A stretch of 64,000 bases of DNA from Termitomyces sp. T153 (taxonomy: Eukaryota > Basidiomycota > Agaricomycetes > Agaricales > Lyophyllaceae), in assembly GCA_018296165.2 (NCBI GenBank), contig JACKQL020000122.1, forward strand, positions 62,001-126,000, read 5' to 3'. Numbering within the stretch: the stretch's first letter is position 1; the number at the start of each line of letters is the position of its first letter. Shown here one piece after another: positions 24,490 to 35,934 of this stretch. Below the pieces are notes generated by a model that saw only the letters and a list, made by a program, of their open reading frames with translations, was not told the DNA's origin and ran no database searches. A program made the translations under genes and the position numbers.

Positions 24490-26180
24490 GGCGTATAAAC
24501 GATCTCCAAGAGACAGTCCGAATCGTCGAAGTTTCTTCTATAGTTGTCCGCAATTGACGATATGAACGTTACAACGTTCCGAGTTGAACGTTGAACAGTC
24601 GCGTAAACAAACTAGATGACACGTGATCGTTTCTGATTGATGTCTTCAACCCGTTATTGAATATGTTATCCCGTCTCGGCGTCACGCGTCAAACCTGACG
24701 TTCTCTTCCAATATGCTCGATTGCAGAGCTCTATCCAGTACAAGATGAACCAAGTCAGCCTTCACAGAAAATTCGAGACCATAATCGAAACATCCAAGCC
24801 ACTGTCCTCTTGAACGCCGTCATGGCGGCGCCGAAATTTCGGTAAGAGCCATGTCACCCAAAGGTTCGTGTCGAGAGGAGAATGATATAGATCTTGCTCA
24901 CACTCCTGTCTTGTCATGTGGCTTCGTTCGCTCAACATCCTTGGTTTGGTAACAGACTCATGTCAAGTTAACGTGAGTATCACCGCATTCCGTATCTGGC
25001 ACTAGATCCAAACTCCAGTTGGAAACACTTACACCCCGGGTACGGTGATTCTGTCACAATGGTTCTAATTCTGTCTCAGAATTACACCTTTTAGATTTGT
25101 GGTTCCATGTAAGTGGCTCCCTTATTGCCTTACTTTCTGCGTACAGCATAAACGTAGAAATCTGAAAATGATAGCATCTAGCATTCATAGCATGGCAGTT
25201 TTCTGTAAGTACACCAAACCCGTGGATTTCGCCGCTCAGATTTTTGGTAACTTCCCTCAAGCTGCCGCGAATGTGCAATGAACGTTCCATGGGAAAGTCC
25301 TACTCGCCCTTGAGCAGTTCGTGCCGACTCGGCCAGACTAACTATATCTTCGTCCTCTCACGAGATAAGCTGAAATTAATTTGGTAGCAGTTCGGACCAT
25401 GACAAGAGCACCTCTCGACTTCTGAGAGACCCTATCACAAACCTTCTTGCCAATCTCCACTTATCGAGCCATCGAACACTGACCTGTATACAGCAATAAA
25501 AAGGGCAATGGTACAATGAAATATAAGCAGAGAGCCACGAAGATCTATCCTGCGTTCATTCCCGTTTTTGTACGACCAACCGCAGACTCGTGACCACTCG
25601 TTACAATGAAAAAAAGCATCAATTATTACTCGAATCTGCCCTTGTAGAGGGATTGGTCATCGGCCTGGACCAACCGTTATGTCCCTTTTGATACCAGAGA
25701 CTTCGACCTATGCACCGTCCGTTCGGACTTCATTGAACAAAAGAGTGGTCCAACTCCGTCCTCACCTCTGCCTCATACATCAACAAGTCTATCTCATATT
25801 ACCTCGAATGGCCTTGAATGTCCTTGGCCCATGTGGTTCTATTTCTGACAACACATTGCCTTCTACATCTTCAAATTTGTAGCATCCGCGGTAGCGTAAG
25901 CATGACCCATCTTTGTTTCTCTCAATCTCCAGAAAGGACGTCGTATGCCGAAAGCAGCTGGATGACTTCATGAATACCTAAGAAAAGAGGCTTCGTAAAA
26001 TTTGCCTGTCTTCGATATCAAGTCCTGTATATACCTGGCCTCAATCAACCGCACCGAGTCTTAATGGCGAAAGAAAAAGTCCAAACAAGCAACGAATGCA
26101 CAACTTCTTCAACCAGCACTATCGCGTACAAAAGTATCCAAATGCGGCCGGTTCACGAACAGTGATGTTCCTTGCCATAT
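24490..26180. other. Gene-poor interval
   Basis: No gene is supported. The first part should include the promoter of the Ase1-like gene. Around 25660-25860 a plus-strand frame is open for about 60 codons, but it has no credible start and runs into repeated stops, so it is either chance or a decayed gene. I see no tRNA. Confidence 0.35.
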
Positions 26181-26918
26181 TCAGGACCATGCGGCTAGAA
26201 CATGAAACGTGTCGAGTAAGCTCTGTGTAGAATACTCCGGGGAATCAGACCGTCTGAACGTGCTCAACCTTTCCAAGGCCCAGGTTGGAGTGTTCGAGGA
26301 TATATATCTTGCCACTCTCGGTTTCTGGGAGCGTGTGCAACCCGTCGAAGTCCTCATCTTGTACCACAGTCCTAGGATGTGGCCTTGAGCCAGAAGCTCG
26401 CTTCTTGGAGCACATTTACGACCATACTTTGCATATTGCCGTTAGCCAGATATCCTGCTACGAAGACGAGTGGTGAGATTACTATTTTGATCTGTTTCAA
26501 TGTTCAAGTTTGACGTGCGCTTGAACTTCATGCCTTCGTTTCTCATTCAACTGATCGGAATGGTAAGATTCGGTGCCACTTCATTACTTGTGTTCAGAAT
26601 GTGTTCTCCAACGATGCGCATTAGTGCGCTGGTGCGAATCCGTCGGCAACTTACTCTTGCATCTGACGGTATTCTATTGAAATCCGTGATTGTAATAAAA
26701 GTATTTACGAGATCGACATGTATCAATTTGGAGTTATGACGGAACTGAGCACCTTCGTGGACGGCCTCGTACAATAATGAGGGCATGTAAATTCCCGTGC
26801 TTGCAAACGATCCGATACCAGTGTGAACCCCGACATGCAGTCCTTTTAGAAATGAGAAGTGTTCTATTCGTGTAGCTTCTTGACTCCCAGCAATCAGCTC
26901 TCCACTGTTCAATTCGTC
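26181..26918 (-). CDS. Tentative unrecognised gene (two or three exons visible)
   Basis: Two minus-strand stretches look like real exons. The first, 26709-26918, is a 70-codon frame bounded by an AG acceptor and a GTAAAT donor. It contains GLHVGVHTGIGSFASTGIY and EAVHEGAQFRHNSKLIHVDL. The second, roughly 26260-26440, contains DEDFDGLHTLPETESGKIYI and ends LGLGK before a possible GTTGAG donor. A short last exon could end in a TGA at 26181-26183. No start exon is convincing, and upstream frames contain stops. I do not know the family. It may be a pseudogene. Confidence 0.25.
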
Positions 26919-27465
26919 CTGTTTATGTCATGAAAGACAAGGATTTCATACGAGATACTATTTCAAATGCGAATTTTCTGAACAGTGACACTGGTCAACT
27001 CTACCTATCGCGGGCTTCTCACGACTGGAAGACCTCAGTGCTGGGACACTAGTGAGGCCATGGCGGTGAAAAGTAAAAATTCATAACCCAGAAAGACGAT
27101 GTTTCCTATGGTGGGCTAGTCGGTGACAGGCCGAGATGCTTTGGCCGTACAAACACCGCTTTCGGAAACCCGAAATCTTGTATCAACAAATATGCGGATC
27201 AAAACGTTCCTCGACTACTGATCATTGTATCATTGCCCAGAGTCAGATGACAATCGTATAACGATGACCTTGTGGCGCAGATTGAATCTATCGTTTCTAT
27301 CTTTCACGTCGTCAGCTGATCTGATGTAATGTCTATTGATCAAAAGAAACCCATTATTCAGTAGTCAGTAGGTACCACACTGGTAAGAGAGAGTAAGCTA
27401 TTGTTTGTGGTTGGTACATAAGAATAGCATAATTTGTGATCCAATGATAGATTGTCCTTGGTGCA
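26919..27465. other. Intergenic, no supported gene
   Basis: This lies between the tentative locus and the 3' end of the transporter. An ATG in good context sits near 27060 on the minus strand, but its frame stops after eight codons. Nothing else was recognised. Confidence 0.3.
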
Positions 27466-29422
27466 TTACAAAAGTTGAGTGGCTTTTCTTTCAACAAGTG
27501 CACTACGGGCCGTCAAATAACAAACAGCACCACAAATTGTCACGACCTTCATACGTAATCAGCAGAGACATTGACAAAGGCAAGCCAACTCACGGCTGCA
27601 AAGATCAAAGGTAGATGCCACCTATATGCAGGTGGAGATAGAAGCGCACCAGCAATAGGGTTCCCAGTAAGTAGGGCAAAAGCCAATGTGAAAGATAGAA
27701 GACCGATCCGTATCCTTATGTGTAAAACAAGTCAGTGACATTTCTATGGGATGGAAACAGGTATTACCCAAGATCTAAGTGGTCCTTGCGAGATACAAAA
27801 GAAACTGCAGCTGGCGTGACAACTGACACGACTGGTAAAGCATGATCATAATTAGTACTGCAACTCCAGAAAGGCAAAGTTAACCAACCTCCTCCCGAGA
27901 AGAAGCCATAGAAAATACCAAATACTACTGTGCCCCCTATACTCGTCGCACCAAACATTGCAAATACCAAACTACCGGATATTATGCTGATGGGTATCAT
28001 GACTACAGACGAGTCACATCCTTCAAATTCTAGGACTCAATGACGGATAACTCACCGTTCAAAGGCCCGCAGATATCTGCAACGAAATTTGGTACTGTCC
28101 TCCCCAAGATCGATGCAGCGTTCATCACCGTGATCTAACAGACGAAGATTAGCTAATCCAAACGGAGTGAATAAGAACAAGCCATGTCGTACTGAATACC
28201 TGACGAACCCGGGAGACACACCATGAAGTGCAGCATAAAGCTGAAGATAGAAGACTGACCACGATTACGATTACCTCAATGCCAGTCCTGCGAAGGATGA
28301 ATACGTACAAGGCACGAAAATTCCCCAAAAAATCTACCACACGCAGTTCAACTTGACGTAAATTAGTATTGTATATATGACACGCACCAAAAATGAGCCA
28401 AATATGAAGAGAAGGTACGGACCATCGGTAATAACTTCCTTGAAGACTGATTCTCCCTCTTTTCCACCCCGCTTGGGCGGTAGCCGTGCTCTCATGACGA
28501 AGTTGGCGATAATGAGAAGTCCTAAATCCATAAAAGCGACGGCTCTGAACATTTCTCGAGACTGAACAACATCACTTGGCTTAGATTTGAGCTACGCACC
28601 TGACACCTGTACCAAATCCAGATGTTCTTGTAAACATGTTATTTAGAAGCACTGGGTAAAGGCACCCTCCAATACTGGAGCCTTCAAGTCAGGCTTAGTA
28701 TTGTTCACATCTCCACCTTCAAACATCTCACCTGAAATGACAAAGCCCATTGCAAGTGACCTCCGCCTTGCAAAGTAATGTGATGTTACCTGCAAAGAAG
28801 GCAGGAACATAAGACCCATTCCAATACCCATCCCAACACCTTGGGCAAGAAAATTTTGGTAGTAATGATGTGGTTCCACCAATGACAACATGAACACCCT
28901 ACCCAAAATGATTAGGCCATCCGTAGTTCCAATGGGCAAGTGCCTACGAGAAGATATAAACCAAGGATCCGCCGAGTATACAATGGTGAAAGTATCCGGC
29001 ATCGAAAAGTCTTCCAGCTGGTAGACCGACTGCAAATACAAAAAAGACTTGCATAGACCCTATCCAGCTGATGGAAGACGGAGTATGTTCATTAAGAGAT
29101 ATTCTCTGTGTAACAAATTGTCAAGTCAGCAATTTGACGTGTAAAAAGGCTGACAGTATAGTAGTCCTGGTAGACTCCGAAGGATTGAACAACTCCAAAT
29201 GTGCAGAATGTGACCATAGCGCTGTACGAATGTCAGTGAGAAGAACAATAACAATACAAGAGCTATTGAGATCAGCACAAACCCTCCTAGCACCGTAAGC
29301 CATGCTCGTGTGCCACCTTCCGGTATATTTTGAGAGTTTGCTATGGGTGGTAGTTGGGACGGGGCTTTGAGGTGCTCTTTCGCCGCCGAAGAGGTATTTG
29401 ATAGGGATGGGGACATAGTCAT
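27466..29422 (-). CDS. MFS transporter, monocarboxylate (MCT)-like
   Basis: Twelve-helix plasma-membrane carrier of the fungal MCT-like group. Its substrate is unknown, possibly a carboxylate. The protein starts MTMSPSLSNTSSAAKEH (ATG 29422; a second ATG lies at 29416). It then reads GGTRAWLTVLGG, FGVVQSFGVYQDYYT, ISWIGSMQVFFVFAVGLPAG, FLAQGVGMGIGMGL, ITVMNAASILGRTVPNF, MFGATSIGGTVVFGIFYGFF and LLTGNPIAGALLSPP. The tail is ALVERKATQLL followed by a TAA at 27466-27468. About eleven introns of 36-60 bp were placed by matching family blocks, and every join keeps frame. Helices therefore appear complete. It is divergent from the acyl-CoA oxidase gene across 1.4 kb. Confidence 0.87.
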
Positions 29423-30867
29423 GAGAGGAAGATGAAGTAGCACACAGTCATATGCATGTCAACAAATATCAAGAAAGCATGCGTAAATGTACAAACCGAG
29501 AGAAGCCGGCAAACAGCTGCTTCTATCGACAACGGTACGTTCCAGCCGAAGCAATCCCAAGGGGTGTCCTTGCCACTTGAATGGATAGTATCACCCCAAA
29601 AATACAATTGATCTCTGGCAATGACTGGCCATCGCTTGTACATCATCACATCATTAGTTGCCCGCGAGCATGCCGGTTAAGCTGATAGCGATGTCCCACA
29701 CTGGGCAATTATCCTTGGAGAAGATGGCGCAGAAGTCTCGTAGGAACAACGTAGGAATGTGCGGGACAGTGAACGGGTTTGAGCGGTGGTCATAGTGACT
29801 TGGGATAACCCCTCAATCTCCCCTTTGGCCGATTCAATTTACAGCTATTATCGAGGTTAAGATCATTCATGTGACTAACAGTCAAGAGTATGTACTACAG
29901 TTCGGAAATTTGTGTGCCATTATTCGCCTTGTGTAGGAAGGAAACCTTTTCTTGACTTGAATGATCAACAACAACGGATTTAGCTCAGGCTGACCTCTGG
30001 AAGATTTTTCCAATCAGACAATGGCAATACGGGTGTACGCCCATACGGGTCCATGTGTCATGTGTGAGAGCCGCGAGCAATAGGTGCCAGGTGCCCATGA
30101 GAAATGATAGTAACTACACTAAATCTCGAAGGAGAAAGATTGATGGAGATCCGGTCATGGTCGGCCGGAAATAGCCACGATTTCGCACAAGCCCAACTGC
30201 CATAAGCGGCCCCGGGCCGCCGACCAAAAACAACGTCCACTTTGAGTGGAAAATACTGAGAACATTACCTTTTGCAATTTCGAAGCTCATTGCATGGTTT
30301 TCCACATCTCTCGATCTCATCAAGTTCGCATTAGTATCAACTTTGGATCTCTCGAGCACATTGGTAAGAAACACCAGCAGGTCGAAGAAATCATCTCAAA
30401 ATAAACCCGAATAGAACGGGCAGATTGCTAGTCTTGGCTTTCCTCCTGTTTGGCAGCGAAGCTTATTGATCCAGTGCGAGTTCTCACCAGTTACGATCCA
30501 TCGTGAAAGAAGAACATTTCCAGAGCGAACGATGGTCCATATAGCTTCTTACGGCACCCACAATCTTTTCAGCATGCAATCTCCCGATCAAGCGTACTTA
30601 TGTTGTCTGCTGGGGTGCCTAAGATACATCTGGGATCGATCGGCAGAATTCACCCAAGTGGCGCCTTTGCGCCAAAAATCACGCTTGACATGATGCGCAC
30701 GCCTGCATGTTTCCCAACCGTTCTGGGAATGCAATCCGGCATGATCTATTGGTTCATGTAGGTATACCAAATATCGGGATCCTACTGAGGATATCCCGAA
30801 ACGGATTTTCCGTTGCAGATAAAAGCTCGGACGAAGTAGAGTTTTTCGAAAAAGTACTCGGTCGACC
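29423..30867. other. Divergent promoter region between transporter and acyl-CoA oxidase
   Basis: A 1.4 kb interval between two genes transcribed away from each other. Small open frames lack credible starts or family matches. I see no repeat and no RNA gene. Shared regulation of the two genes is possible but unproven. Confidence 0.35.
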
Positions 30868-32717
30868 ATGGCTAGCGAACTCTACCTCCACCCTCTCTTC
30901 CAAACCAAAGTAGAACTTCTCTCGGCGGATGAACGCGTTGCCCTGTCGTATCGAAGAGCGCGGCTCCTTCTGCAGACGTACAGTGCGTATTCTTCTTCTA
31001 CCAGCTGACGTATAACTTGTTGTTCACCGGTACCCTTCGTTGCAGGATTGACGTCATCGGACGTACAACACTGTTCTTCTAAGTTCTGGTCTATGATGAC
31101 AGACCCGATCTGCTCTTTGGATATTGCAATGTTTACTATCATTGCTGCCCATGTTGGACTCACTATTGGTACCCTATCTCGACACTTGAGAGAACGTCCA
31201 GACTTCAAACCACTGGTCGATCGCATGTTGCGTTTCGATACCGTCGGCATCTACCTTTTGACCGAACGTGGTCACGGTCTGGACGCTTTCAATATCGAGA
31301 CCACTGCGACAAAAATTGCCGATGGATATATTCTCCATACACCCAGAGAGGAAGCAGCTAAGCAAGTGTCACTGGTCGTTCGTCTTGCATGTCATTTACA
31401 TCGCCACAGATTTATGCCCGCCTCGACGCCATCGTTCGGCATACCGAAAGTCGCCCTCGTCATGGCTCGGCTCATAGTTGACGGTAAGGACCATGGGTCT
31501 CGCTTCTTCGTCACCCCAATCTGCAGCGAACGCGAAATGTATCATGGTGTCCGTTCTGTTCGTCTTCCTCCTCGCAGCGGTACCGCACCACTGGACTTCT
31601 CCATTACAAGTTTCGATCATGTCCGTCTTCCGCTCACAGCCCTTGTCGCTTCCGACATCCTTGACTATGCCATCCCTCAACGATCACTCGAAGCATGGTG
31701 GGATGAGATATGGCGAATCCAGCTTGGGACCATGGCTGTCCCTGCGCCGTGGATATCGGCTATCAAGGCTGTGGCATATATTGGAGGTCGTTATTCGATG
31801 CATCGAAGTTTAGTAGGCAAACGCTCCACACCTGTACCTATCATCAGCTTTCGGACGCAGCAGTGGCCTATCGTTCAAGCGACAGCAGTTGGAATGGTCA
31901 TGGCTAATTGGTTTCCCATTGTCATTGGGCAAGCCATGAAGAGGTCGACAGATCATCGTGTTCGACATGCCCTATCTGTCATCGCAAAAACAACTATATG
32001 TCGACACTTCCAACGATGCGTACCCGAGGTCGCAGAACGCTGTGGAGCCCAAGGCACGTTCGAGCACAACTACATGGCGCGTATTGAAGTTAGTATTGTA
32101 CACCGAATAGCTGTCCTTGTGCTTATATTTGGTAAATCTAGAATGATGGCAAGGGTGTTATCATCGCTGAAGGGGACGTGCTAACTTTATGCATCCGTCT
32201 GTTCTCCGAACTACTCCAAAAGCGTTACGAAGTCCCTATGCCCGACCCAGACGAATCAATCCTCGCACTTCACGCATCTTCTCTTTTGGAAGAAAACATT
32301 GCATTGCTGCAAAGCATTGACGGTGATTATCGCAGCGATTCGTTCAATGCCCTGATCCTGCCGCAGGCTCAGATAGTCGTGGAGGCAATTGGTCACGCTC
32401 TCGCTTACTCCGCCGCAGCCCGCTCCAATCTCCCTAAACCAATCTTAGATGTTTACGAGTGTGCAGTCATACGACAAGACCCTGCGTGGTACTCAGAGCA
32501 AGGCGGAATCTCCAGAATTGCACAACGGCGACGCGAGGACGCAGCAGTGTCAGCAATGCTGCCTGATCTGTCTTCATACCTCGAACAACTCAATATCGCG
32601 AATTATGTCCAGGCACCGATAGTGACGGATGCCAGCTGGAAGGATTACCTTGCAGCTCTGCCTATTCACACAGGAAATGCTATTCCCGAAGCAGAATATA
32701 TCCAAGCTATGCTATAG
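30868..32717 (+). CDS. Acyl-CoA oxidase/dehydrogenase family protein
   Basis: Flavin enzyme expected to oxidise acyl-CoA at the alpha-beta bond, probably in peroxisomal beta-oxidation. The start MASELYLHPLFQTKVELLSA is at 30868. Family features in order are an all-helical N-domain, YLLTERGHGLDAFNIETTAT, DGYILHTPREEAAKFMP, the beta-domain with RLIVDGKDHGSRFF, and helical C-domains with RTQQWPIVQATAVGMVMANW and AQIVVEAIGHALAYSAAAR. Introns lie near 30990-31050, 31361-31408 and 32090-32140. The middle one begins GC rather than GT, is 48 bp and has no stop, so it would read through in frame if retained. No clear peroxisomal SKL tail ends the protein (YIQAML). It is a divergent member of the oxidase group. 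Confidence 0.82.
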
Positions 32718-33731
32718 ATGAAGTTTAGTGCGTCACCTCTAACGAATAGATTGTCTGTCTTCTGACATGAGCCCTTTAGTCATAATCATTTAACACCTTC
32801 TCTGCCTATGATACCAAACCTTTGATCCTGTTATCTATGATATATTTATCGTCTTCAGAACAATCGGATACCAGTGAAGGATAGACTTCTAATTGTAATT
32901 GTATTAATTTACAATGAATCCATCACAATCTTAGCCATTTTTCCTTGTTTCTCTACGTCAGGCAGTATAAACGTCATTCAAATCGTGTAGGTTCTTTGTT
33001 TTCTGCTATTGTGTCACAAGTGGCTTCTCCAGAGCTCTGATTATTTCGAAATAAATACTCAGAACTAACGGCTTCTGTCATGTACAAATTCAAATAATAT
33101 GACATCGGGATGGCCACGTATAAATCAAGCACGATTCATGTAGAAATGTAGTATATTAAAACATATCAGTCGACTTGCATGTTGATCATCATCCTAAACC
33201 TTGCATACGAACCCATGGAGCTAATGATCATGCTTTAAGTGTTTTCGGGGACAGCGAACGTGGAGCAGCAAACATCGTGAGCAACTTCAGAGCATATGTA
33301 GGTAATCGTGAAAGAAGGACTGTCCGAGTCGGCCGGGGTCGACAAGGTGCGAATTCACAATTTTACATGGCGAGCAGCGGGGCGTCGGACTCGCATGGAT
33401 ATGGCATTCTGAACGATGAGTCGGTCTGACTCACCATGACACGGGTTCTAGACTTAAGATGGCTTAAGCAGTTCAAAGGGAGCGCTAGTGCGCATATGTA
33501 TGTAGACATCAACGCTACGAAACCTGAGGCTAAGGATAAAATAAAAAAAAAGAGTCTGATTCGTCTGTTCGGCAAGAGAACCCCCTAAAGAAAAAAGTCA
33601 AGAAATACGACTCATCAGTACACAGAGTATCGGCGCATCGATATCTTAAGTTCCACCCGGATGATAGAACACCGAGGCTTTCCGACGCAGCCGCTGCCGC
33701 ATATTATGCAGAATACCCTCGATTTCGTACT
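32718..33731. other. Convergent intergenic region
   Basis: This separates the 3' ends of the acyl-CoA oxidase (+) and UBR7-like (-) genes. It is AT-rich just after the oxidase stop. No gene or repeat is supported. Confidence 0.35.
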
Positions 33732-35428
33732 TCATCTGCGGCTCTTCTTCGCAGTCTCGGTGAGCGAAGCAAAAAAATCCCTGACATCAGTTTCGCTAAC
33801 CACCTTGCCTTCTTGCGCGAAGGGTCGGAGATACTTGACCAGGTCATCCCTGTATTGTATATTTGGATAAGATAAGGGATCAAGGTAAAAAAGAAGGGCT
33901 AGAGCCTAACCGCATCCCATTAAACGCATGGATGCCGTCAATCGCCTTATCACGCGGCAGACGTTCGAGAGCCCGCATACCGAGTTCTTCCAAAGAAAGG
34001 CCTAAACGACAATCATCATCTTTAGTAGCGGACCAGAACGAGATGTGTGCGGAATAATCGGAGTCCGATCACCGGGGCAAACCCTCAAAGTTACAAGTAC
34101 CCGAATTGTACTCACCTGAATCAGGGTCTTCAGGAGGTTCATAAGTCTCCTCTTCTACAAGAAGACATGGCATAGCCTCAAGGGGAGGCAGGCACTGAAA
34201 GCGGACGCAATTGTAAGATTTACACACGAGAACCTTGACGAAAGAAGCAGGTCAACCCACAGAAGGACAACGGCACCACCTATCCCGGAAACCTTCCGAC
34301 AAGAAGAGATCTCCAGTACCCAGGGAAGCAGTTACAGGTGCATCAAGTTGTTGATAGATATTTTGTGCCATGAAATTTGCTTCCGGCGCGAGGCAGGGGA
34401 CACTGGAAGGTACGGGAGCCTGAGAGCTTCCTCGCAGTCGCTTTGGGTCCGAATAGTCTACATTCGAGGGAGAGAGGGGGCGCTTGCTTCCGACAGTCGG
34501 TCCATCGGCGGTGCTCGCGTCAAGAATGGTTATGGGATCCGGATTCTCTGTTGTGCGGGACTCATACACAAGGCGCTTCCACGGTTCGACAGGAGCATCT
34601 CTTACAACCATAGTGATACCTGATGTGCCTGCCCATCTCATGAGTGTCTTATTCCTGGAGGCACACAATCCGCAAATGAAAGATTCGTATTCAGTACCAG
34701 ATATAAGGCCCGGTGGGAGGTGTGAAGATCCTTGAGATTGGGCATCATCGTCTGATCCTTCTTCATGGACTTCCGCTTGTTCCGGGTGAGGCTCAGGAGA
34801 GATATTTCTGGAAGTTGGTCTTTCTCGAAGATTACAACATGATTCATGGAACCAATCCTAGAGCAATGATTTGATCAGTCTTTGACTGGGCAAACCGAAC
34901 CAGTGCGGACTTCGCAAACCAAGCATTGTATCATTGTCTCCTGTTCTGTTCTCGCATCATACGGCCGACCGCACCGACAAAACTGGGCCTTGAAATTCGG
35001 ACCATATGCGTTTAACACGTTCTCCTCTTCTAGGGTCTTGTGCAGAATGCACGGGTGAACAACGGAGGTAGTCGGACAATCACAACGAAAATTTCGTTTC
35101 GGAAATCTGGGTAAGCGATTGGTCGGGAAAGATTTAGGATTGGATATTAAACATACAACTCAATCTGCTCGTGGTCGGTGTGGCAAGCAATGGAGCAGGC
35201 TGAGCAGATGCCCCGCTCCACCGAGCAAGTCAGACAGAGATACACTGCTTGCCTTATTGATTGAGCTTAGTTAATGGTTATATTTATGATGCAAGACACG
35301 ATAGATGTGCACCTGATGTGCCCCAATGAGTAAGTGCATTTTGAGAACTCGTGTGGTAGGGCCAGTGCTGCTTCCTGGAGGAGGTCATCCTGAGATGCAA
35401 CATAGTCTACAAGGGTTTCCACCGCCAT
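33732..35428 (-). CDS. UBR7-like putative E3 ubiquitin ligase
   Basis: Protein with an atypical UBR zinc box followed by a PHD-type finger, the layout of UBR7. The start at 35428 gives MAVETLVDYVASQDDLLQEA, then the UBR box from CTYSLGHIRQAVYLCLTC through ICSACSIACHTDHEQIELF to NFRCDCP. The PHD-like finger has FCRCGRPYDARTEQET, IQCLVCEDWFHESCCN and later FICGLCASRNKTLMRWAG. A serine/proline linker with KRPLSPSNVDYSDPKRLR may be a nuclear signal. The C-terminus reads DDLVKYLRPFAQEGKVVSET, then DVRDFFASL, and stops with TGA at 33732-33734. Six or seven introns join in frame. The human relative acts on histone H2B; the role here is inferred. Confidence 0.88.
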
Positions 35429-35934
35429 GTCTGCTGAGGTCGAAAAGGGAGAACGCGTTTGACAAAGTAGACGCGAAGTTAGTTCTTATGATAGCTTGTG
35501 ATGAACCTGAGAATGGACCTAATTGAACTGTCGCCAGAGATGTTAAAGCGAAAGTGCGGGGCATTAACTAGGGGATTTATCACCTTTGAAGTAAAGATTT
35601 CGTGTAGAGCACTTTTCGATTGGCGCAGTCGTGGTAGAAAAATGTGTCAACTTCACGTTTTTGTAATCACCCATCTTAGACGCGGTCCCGGCCTCCCTCG
35701 GCCCGGCTCTCTTTAACCTTCCGTCTTGTCTTTCTTCCATCCGTCGCTCCCAGTCTTTCAAGCTGCAGCTTGCGGTAGTCTTGATATCCTGTACTCTGGA
35801 GGACCAAAAGTGTTAGAAAATCATTTCCAAAGGCGCGAAATCGGATCGAGACCGGAAATCGAACGGAATCCTAATACATATTCCAGCTTTGTAGCTATCG
35901 AAACATAGACCACAGCTATCATTGGATATCGAAT
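35429..35934. other. Divergent promoter region
   Basis: Short region between the starts of the UBR7-like (-) and hydantoinase-B (+) genes. I looked here for the missing hydantoinase-A half of an oxoprolinase and found no trace of it. Confidence 0.4.

Noticed and set aside
25606..25860. Plus-strand frame reading RDWSSAWTNRYVPFDTRDF as a possible gene
   Set aside because: It has a stop right after the only upstream ATG and many stops downstream. About 60 open codons can occur by chance.
4577..32717. A secondary-metabolite cluster joining the reductase, MFS transporter and acyl-CoA oxidase
   Set aside because: The reductase is separated from the other two by more than 18 kb holding polymerase epsilon and Ase1, both housekeeping genes, so clustering is not supported.
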